A stretch of DNA of 64,000 bases, from assembly GCF_015832195.1 (NCBI RefSeq), contig NC_052027.1, positions 2,728,001 through 2,792,000 of the forward strand. Direction: 5' to 3'. Shown here in pieces: positions 26,601 to 35,600 of this stretch. The notes under the pieces were generated by a model that saw nothing but the letters and a program-made list of their open reading frames with translations, did no database searches and had not been told where the DNA came from. The position numbers were made by a program, and so were the translations under genes. This stretch comes from Motacilla alba alba. Lineage: Eukaryota > Chordata > Aves > Passeriformes > Motacillidae. Every line of letters starts with the position of its first letter. The stretch's first letter is position 1.

Positions 26601-29600
26601 TTTAACACTTGTTTGTGATGTCCTGTGCTTTGCTTTGGCTTTACTTTAACACAATTCTTTTCAAACACTTTCTTTAGCTCCTTTGTGCTGTCTGGAAGGG
26701 ACCACTCAAGGCCAGAGGGTCCCTAAGGACAAGCCTGGCACCGAGGGCTGTGCACTGGTGGAGCCCCAGCTGGTCCCAGTGATGCCTCAGGTTTTAGGTT
26801 TTCTATTTTCACATTCTGTGCTGCTTTAGTGTGTGGGTCTGAGCTTCACATCAGGGGATGCTGAGCTCTGTGCACAGAGCAGGGAGACAAAACAATTCCT
26901 GCTCCAGCTGGGCACCAAGGACAAATGATCCAAAGCTCAGCCCAGGAGCACAAACAGCGTGGGCTGCAGAGAGAAAAACAAGCAGGGTGGGAGTGCCTGG
27001 GCTAAAGCTGGAACGGGACAATGAACTGCAAGGTGCAAATGGAGCAGAGCTGAGCCAAGGGAGAGACCCCGGGAGCGCTCGTGCATTTTGGGGCCATTTG
27101 GGTTCCTCTTGGGGCAGCCCTGGCTGGGCTCTTGTGCTGCCCAAGGTGGATCCATGGAGGAGATGCTTTGGATAAATCCCTGCTTTATTCTGTGACTCTG
27201 CCCAGCCTCTGCTCTAGGGCAGCCTGCACAAGGCATCACCAGGAGATCAGGAACAGCCTGGGAATGTGGAATGTTCTGGGAAGCCTTGGATCAAACATGG
27301 CTCCTAAGGACCCACTGCAAGTCCCTCAGGTGAGGACAGACAGACAGATCAGGCTCCTGCCTGGAGCTGTCCCAGCTCTCCTCCATCTCCAGGATCAGAG
27401 GAAGGCTGCTGGGAAGCCTCTGTTGCCTCCTCAGGCATGGAAGCTCAGCTGGGATTCCTGCAGGGGTGCAGGGACAGGCCTGGCACAAAGCTCACAGGGC
27501 TGCAGCAGGGCAGCTCTAGCTGGGCTTAAACGCAGCTTGAATGGTTAATGGATCAATGTTCCATCACCCACAGCACCTGATGCCAGCATTTTGTTCAAAG
27601 CCTGGCACATCTGGGCAAATTTGGATGCCCAAAATGCCACCGGAGCTGATGTGGGAAAATGGGGAGTAGAGCTGGGCTGGAGCCCACCCCAGACCAAGGG
27701 AGGCTCAGCTTGGAGATGATCCCAGAGAAAGCAGCCTGCAAGGTGGAACCACTCCTTGAAGGAACTGAGCTAAGGCAGTTTCAGGGCTGACGTCGCCTCC
27801 TGCTTTCATTTCAGGCAAGTTCCAACTGGCCAAAGTTTCACTTCAGACCAGCATCAAGCAGCAAAATGAGCAGCTTAATTAAATTAATGAAACAGCAAAG
27901 GATGGAGAAGGTCCTGGCTGTGCAGAGTCAAACTGGCACAGCCAACATCACCTCCCTGTCACAACAGGGAGCTCTGAGAGCAGCTCCACATCTTGAGACA
28001 TCAGTGATCCAGCAGGGAACCTGCAACATCCCAGTGCAGGAGGCAAAGGAAAGGAGAGGGGGAGAAATGCAGGGACAGGACTCTGAGGACACTTCACACA
28101 TCTCAGGATTAGTAAACATGAAAAGAAGCAATCGCTCCAGTGCCGACTGCCTGAATGCAGACTCTGCAGAGATTTTATCTCCAGGAGGGTTATTAATAGG
28201 TTAGGAATTCTTAGGAGAGGCAAAATGCAGCTAATGAGCATCACCCACTCTGCAGGTGAAACTTCAGGTAAAAAAAAAGAGCTGCATATTCTTGTCCAGT
28301 ACCTTCAATAACCTGCACTCTTCAAGCCCTGGGAAATACATCTGCTGACTGCAGAGGTGGAATATTTTCCAGCAGGAAAAAGCCAATTTCTTGATCTAAA
28401 GCTTATTTATTCCCCAAAGCACGTCACTCACAACAAAACTTTCAATAAGCTGGATCAGGGAAGGATAAAGGGATTTCTGACCAAACCAATGAGATCAGCA
28501 AATGGACTAATATGGCATCACTTATTTAGGACATTGGAACCCCTTGTTCAAACCCATTTTTTGCCTCATTAGCAGAACAGAATCTGGGTTTCTGATATCC
28601 CAGCTGGGTGCCATAACCACTGGGCTTCTCAGTGAATTTCTGAGGCCAGTAATTACAGAATTATACAGAAATTTACTGAGTCCCACCAGGAGACAGTGAC
28701 AAGTCACAGTCCTGGTGTCATTAGCTGGCAGCACAGACATTCATCTCCAGTGTGGGGCCCAGATGTTGGCAGCTGGACTTCACTGGGGGAAGCAGCTCAA
28801 TGACCCCAAATGTCCTCCACCTCCAACAAGTACTTGCACCACAGGTGATCAGGGCATTTGGGTCTTTCCATGCCATTTTTTTTTTTTTTTTGCTTAGTTC
28901 ACCATGAAAAGCATTGAAAAACTTTGATTTTCATCCTCGTAATGATAATTTTGAATGTTTAATCCCTGAAGCTTTGCAAGAAATGAAAACTCATGATAAA
29001 TTCCTGAGCCAAACCCTCTGACAAGCATCATTTTTTAACTGGGGTCCCACTGGTCTCAAAGACTAGAAAAAATACCTGCTTCTGAACTCAGATTTATTAA
29101 AAATAAAAAGCTTCTGTCACATTAGACTTTGCCTTTTGCACATCAATCTTCAGGATGTCTATGCAGGCAATATTTTGGATATTTTTGCAGGGCTCCTATG
29201 TTCTAATTAGAGGACAGTCCAGAATCAATCCCAACTGATTTGTGGCTGATCACAGAAACTCTCACAGCTGAGCTCAACTCCACAGTATCACACAAAATAA
29301 ATTGTGCCGTGGAAGTGTTTGATATTGTACAGAGTTCTCAGGGCAGCACATGGCCACTGAAAAATCCAGCTGATGGCTCTGCAGTGATAGCCCTGACACT
29401 GTTCCATCAATATTCCATGGAATGCCCACACAGGGATGTGATGGGAGGGAACAGAGGATCCCACGGCACAGGGGAGAGCAGAGGAATTTAGTGGTGACTC
29501 TGAGAAAGCCCCAGGAGGGCTCTCCCCACACACAAATCATGGGGTGTGAGTGGAACAGCCACGGGGAAGATGGAAACCTGCACTCCCAACTCCAGCTATG

Positions 29601-32600
29601 GAGAATCTCCTAAAATCCCACTGTGACACCTCTTCAAATACTCCTGGGAAAGGCTTCGCTGACCAAGGGTTTTTTCCCGACAAGGCTGCACTCAAAATCA
29701 AAATTGAAGTGCTCTGACAGTGTGTGAACCATGGAAACAGAAGATTATCAGCAGCCAGAGTCATTTGTGCAAGGAGCCAGGATCTGTTTAATCCCTGGGG
29801 TGAGTCAAAGTTCAGTGAGCCGTGCTTGAGACCAGGCTGAAGCACCAAATTTGGGGGGGCTGGGAAAAAAATCCAGAAAGGAGCCTGAGTCTCTCCTCCT
29901 TATCCCGTCAGAAAATGCAGTTTCTCAACCTAAAGCAAACAGGAGAGACACCAACACAGTGCAACAGAAAGGCTTAACTTGAGTTTAGCAGAAATAGAGA
30001 CTCAGAAATACAGCAAGCAGAGCTGGAACTCCAGTCCCCAACATCACACCAGATTTGCTCAGAGATCCATTTAGGACACCTTGTCCTACAGCTCAGTTTT
30101 TGTCCTACTGCTTAGTTTTTGTCCTACAGCTGATTACAGCGGCTTCACACTACAGCTGTATCAATTATGGCAATTTATTCCAGTTTAATTGAGAATGGAG
30201 CCCATTCCATCAGGAATTTTACATGTTTTGGGGTCAAGCATTGAGAAATTGAAGAAAGGAAAAGTATTTCTCCAGGTAACTTGTCCTTGAGATCCCTGTG
30301 TCTTGTTTCTAATATCAGGTGTAAAATGGGAGTGAATGCAGGATGATAAATCAGCAATTAGCAAATACATTGTGAAATTATTGTACAAAAGCATCACTGT
30401 AACCCAGGTCTGGTTTTACAACCTTCCCTGTGGATTCTTCTGGAGATATCCTGGGATAGAGTTTAGCCTGATCCATCATGGATAGTCTCATACTTTTCCT
30501 TGCAGATAAACCCTTAAAGGATATAAAAGTGAGGCAAAGCAGAAATAGACAAGAATTTTCTATAATCTCAAAATTTCCAGCTCCTTAGACACTTAAATTA
30601 GTATCAAATTATGATTCTTCATACAGATCTGTATCCTGTACAGCAAACAACCCAAGATTTTAAGGAATCTGAACCATGACTTGTAGTCCCTGATGTTGAG
30701 CTGCAGTGAGTGAAGCTTGGGAGGTTTCCAGGGCTCATCATATTCTGATCCATGGAGCAGGAGCAGTAGTTAAATCTGTAATTTCCATTGCAGCCTTTGA
30801 ACTGTTTATGAGATACGACCCTGTTTGTTTATGGATTTTTTAATTGCTGCCTTAAATTGAAAAAGTTAGCAAAGCTTGGCTGTCAGGAAGAACGTGGCTG
30901 GGAGTCCACTTGCTCCTGAGGATGTGGAATGGAATCAGTGACAGATTTTTTTCTGTGTAAATCTCTGCTATCCTTTTCCAAATGATGACCACAGGCAAGA
31001 ATCAGAGCGAGCCCAGTGATTTAGGTGGCCACAGGGGAAGGTCACTGGTTTAGGAGGCAGGAGGGTTAAATTTCATCCCCATCACCTGCAAAGTCTCAGT
31101 GAATCGCTCTCCTCTGTTTTCTCTTCCATAAGGGCTACACCAAAGCCTTCAAAAAACTGAGACCTCCTCATTCAGTATCAGCTCAGTATCTTGTACTGAT
31201 TTAAGGATATTCACACCTGAGTGTTTGAATATTAACTCAGGTCTGGTTTCTTTGGGAATTCTTGCTCTAACATCACATCAGAGCACAGCCTGCCACGGGA
31301 TAATTTTACATTCAGCCAATTGTTCCATCCTCAGGTCTCTGGTCTTTTGGAGCAGCAGCTTTAGAAATACCAAGCATAAATCTTGACTCAGTCTGCCGTG
31401 AAGAGTCTTTCACAGCACAGTTAATTAAAGAAGTTTAAACTATACTTCTTCTCCTTCCTCTGGCATTGGGCCTGCTCACTAATTCAAGCAGCAGATTCCC
31501 GAAATGCTGGAGGAGGGGAGCTGAAGTCTGTGTTCTCACCATTTAAATTCATTTTCATGCTGAATGTATCTTGTAACAATCTGCCCTTTGTTAGTGCTGC
31601 AAAAACACCGAGATCCTCAGAGCCCATTCTTCCCCCTCTCCTTAATGTCATCCTACATAGGGGAGGTGGGGTATTTTCATTATGTAGGTGAGATTTAATG
31701 ATCATTTCTGCTGACATTTCTATTGCTTCCCTGGAATGACTACTGTGAGTAAACACTCTTTTGTTCTCCTTTTCAGCAGCAGCCTTACAGACCCAGTATT
31801 CTACTTCTGCAGTGGAAATGTAATTTATGAAAGAAACTGCCCTGCTCTGCCTCGCTGGGGTTTTCTTCCCTTCCCTGGCACGGTGACTTTGCCAAGGAGC
31901 TTTACATCTGACTTGAATACAGCTGGCACAGCTCTGCCACCTCTGCATCATTATCATGAATGCAGGGAGTGATCTCCCATGTACCAGTCTGTGCTCCAAA
32001 ACCTGGGGGTGAATAGAGGTGATTTATCCCCAGCCCCTCCCTGGCAGGTTCTGATTTACAGCAGATCTGTGCACCAGCAGCTCTTTCACTGGGGCACAGT
32101 TGTAGAGCACTTAGGAAATCAAAGGTGCCTTCTACTCCTCTCTGAATCCTGATTTAATTTGCAGCTTTTACATTGCACCAGTAAATGAAAGAACTGATGG
32201 CACAAGAGTTCTAATAACAGCGAATGTGCTTGAAAAGATGTGTGAGTTGGGTAAATCCCTCTAATACATTATCTGTACCATGTATCTTTTTTTCTGGGTT
32301 CAGGAATTTGCATATATTAGCACTAAAATTCCTCTTGCTTTTGATAACAACCATGTTTGTAACCTCTCCATAAATTTGTTGCCATCCACTCCCAATATAT
32401 TTAATAACTGCTTAAGCTACTCCAGACTGTTCTTCATTTAAAGCAAAAAATCTCCTCTCTGAATACAGATTCAATAATCCCAAATACAGACATCAACTCC
32501 TTATTTTCCATCTTTTTTAGTTCAATTGCAATGGAGTATCAGAACATTCTGCTGCTGGAGGTACAAACGTGACACTGAGCACTTTAACTACTCTCAAATG

Positions 32601-35600
32601 TAATGAGTTTGAGATATTTTGCTCAAGAGAAGTTGTATTAACCCCACTGCCCTGGCCAGACTCCAAAGTCAAAAACTATGTCTGAAGTTTAACTGCATCA
32701 CTCTCCTGTCTCTGCATGAAACCCCAGCTGCCATCAGCTGCAGTGGAAATGTAATTTCCATCCTACCCTGTCAACAGTTCAATAAACTCAACTCACTGAC
32801 CTAAAGCTTTCTGCAATTCTCCTCTGCTCTGGAAAGCTCTACCCTAAAAGAGCTGCAAAGTGGTGGAGACTAAACCACACAGCAACACCTGGAATGCTGC
32901 TAATTCCTCACCCAACACCAAGCTCTGGCATCAGGGATTACTGTGTGGCACATTGCAACATGAAATAGATTTCCCAAGGGAAAAGAAATCCATAAAGCTG
33001 GATGGAAGGAAAAGAAAGTGTGTCTTTCATGAGGAGCACTCATAAAACACATTTACATGGCATCCTCAGCAGCTCCCTGCCAGGAGCCCTCCCAGCCCTT
33101 GCAATGTCTTGGTTTCAATGTGCCCACAGCACCAGAACTGTTCCAGCCCTGGCTGAGCCTGGAATGCTTCTCAGGATTATTTCCTATGCTGAAGACAGGA
33201 CAAAAATGTTTATTCGTGTTTCTCGTAGCCCATTTCATCTGCACTGTTCTGCCAGAAGTGTTTTCTGTACAAAAGCAGCCACCTCCTGTCACTGTGGGGC
33301 TGAGAAGGCTGTGGATGCATCCCCTGCCACATGGATTCCACCTGAGCCTGGAGCTGTCAGATAGCTGATGACAAAATACTGCAGGAGCTTGGAAATGCAG
33401 GATCTCGTCTGAAAAAATCCACTGCACTGCTGCTTTTCTCCACCTCTGCCACTGAACTGCATCATAAAACCTGCTTCAGGTTCTCACCCTGCTCCATCAT
33501 GGAGCTGGGGAAGTTTCTTGTCCCTTCTACTCCCTCTGGGAAGATTCTGCTTCTGATTTTCCTCTTCTCATTTGGTATGTTTCAATCCTGAATTTAGAAC
33601 CAAAATGTGTGCTCATATTCCAAACTCCAGGTGAGTAAATGGATTGGTACAAACCAGCTGTTTCAGCTTTGGGACACGGTTGAATGCTGAACCTGGCTGG
33701 GCTGGGTTAAGGGCTGGACTCTGATTTTAAGAGATTTTTGCAAACCTTAATAATTCTTTGATTCTATCCATAAATTTCATGCCACTTCTATAAACCTGGT
33801 CCTTAATCCCTCATTTCCCCCTCTGCCCTTCCTCCATGCTAATAAAGCACAAATTTCTAGGATCAGTTATTTTCCCTGCTTTATTTCTAAGCTTGTTTTC
33901 CATTTCAGTTCCAGGGCTTTATTCTTCTCCCCATCAGTATTTATCCCAAACCCTGAATGCTGCTGACATCAGATTAATGAACTCACAGCTGATCAAATCA
34001 CTTCCCCTGGAGTTTTCAAACATTTGCATCCGTTGCCATTTTGCAGTAATAAGCTGTGGGAGTTGATAGTTCAGTGGTCTGAAATCCTGCATCCAGATTT
34101 GGTTTCTCTCCTCAAAACCAGGAATTAAATTAAATTATCCCAAGAAGAAAATACCACTTTTTTCTTTGACTGTTCACTGAATAACAACCAACTCATGTTT
34201 TGCTATGCACCACCTTAGTGAGCTGGTTCTCTCCCATTTATTTTGAGGAAAGACAGTTCTCATCTCCATAATGAAAGTAATGATTACAAATTCAAACCAA
34301 AAATGAAGCCCTTACTTGGAACAATCAGCTCAATTTCCTCTGACATGGCAGTTCCCAGCACGTTGGATGCAAAGCAACGATATTTCCCTTGGAAATTGCT
34401 GATGATTCCCCGGTTTTGGATCACAAAAGTTCCAGAGTTGTTAGATGTGACTATCCTGGGGTCAGATGATAAATCAAATGGTTTTCCATCCTTAGTCCAG
34501 TTAAAGCTGAAAAAGAAAAGGAACATTACAGTGGGCAGGCCCCAGGACAGCATTTTGGCATTAATGAGGAGTAAATATCGGGCCGAGAGGGTTTTAGCAA
34601 AATAAAAGGAAAAGCTGGATGTAAGAGGAGAGAGCTGAATGGCAGAGTGCCCACTGTGCCCCTCTGGAGTGGAAGTAGCGGAATTGCTGCTTTGGAATGG
34701 CAAAGATCCACAAGAGCCTTTCCCACCCTCCACCAGGGCTGAATCAGAAGAACCTGAGATGATTCCATTGAGGTTCTCCTTGCCATAGATCCATTTGGAG
34801 TTTTGATGCTGCTGGGGGGGGATTCTGATAAATGCTGTTGCTGTACCTGCAATTCTCAGATGGACTCAAATTTGCCTAAACTGATTTAAAATCAGACAGC
34901 TGCAAATTACAGGAACATCAATTCAGTGGCAGGTGTACCTTTCTTTTTTGGTTTTAAAAGAATAAATAATTAACAACAAAACCGTTGTTTTCGCACTTCA
35001 ATGGCCTTGGCAAAAATGCCTTGCTCCAGGAGGGAATATGGGATCCCTGCTCCAGGATGGAGGGATTATGGGATCCCTGCTCCACGATGGAGGGAATATG
35101 GGATCCTTGCTCCACGATGGAGGGAATATGGGATCCTGCTCCAGGATGGAGGGAATATGGGATCCTGCTCCAGGATGGAGGGAATATGGGATCCCTGCTC
35201 CAGGAGGGAATATGGGATCCTTGCTCCAGGATGGAGGGAATATGGGATCCTTGCTCCAGGATGGAGGGAATATGGAATCCTTGCTCCAGGAGGGAATATG
35301 GGATCCTTGCTCCAGGATGGAGGGAATATGGGATCCCCTCACCTAACAGGCACTACCACATCATTTAAATATACCAGGAAACTTTTCACTGATGCACTGA
35401 CAAACAGTGGAACAAAGTGAATTCATTATCATGCTACAAATCTCCATTCAGAGCTCAATTAAAAATTACCAAATCGTCATGATCTAAATAAAAGAATGCC
35501 TTTTAAAGTTTAAAATGTATTGAAAAGAATGGAGAAGGGAAGGATTAAAGAGAAAAAATGATATTCAAACCAGCTATTAATTTAGCCCAACCACCATTCA

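Larger units (their letters stand above)
26326..34315 (-). other. CHL1: CHL1 intron between coding exons 3 and 4
   Basis: 8-kb intron. It contains one LTR (26780-27238), a T16 run (28876-28891) and a three-unit 19-bp repeat (30081-30137). The word CTGCAGTGGAAATGTAATTT occurs twice about 930 bp apart (near 31807 and 32738) without wider similarity that I can see. I found no other structure. Confidence 0.55.

Noticed and set aside
31484..31999. 171-codon open frame on the minus strand inside a CHL1 intron
   Set aside because: It is on the CHL1 strand but has no CHL1-like or other recognisable content, and exon 3 joins exon 4 in frame without it.
34985..35420. Open frames of 102-139 codons on both strands with a repeated motif
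   Set aside because: They are translations of the minisatellite, whose units have no stop codons in several frames.
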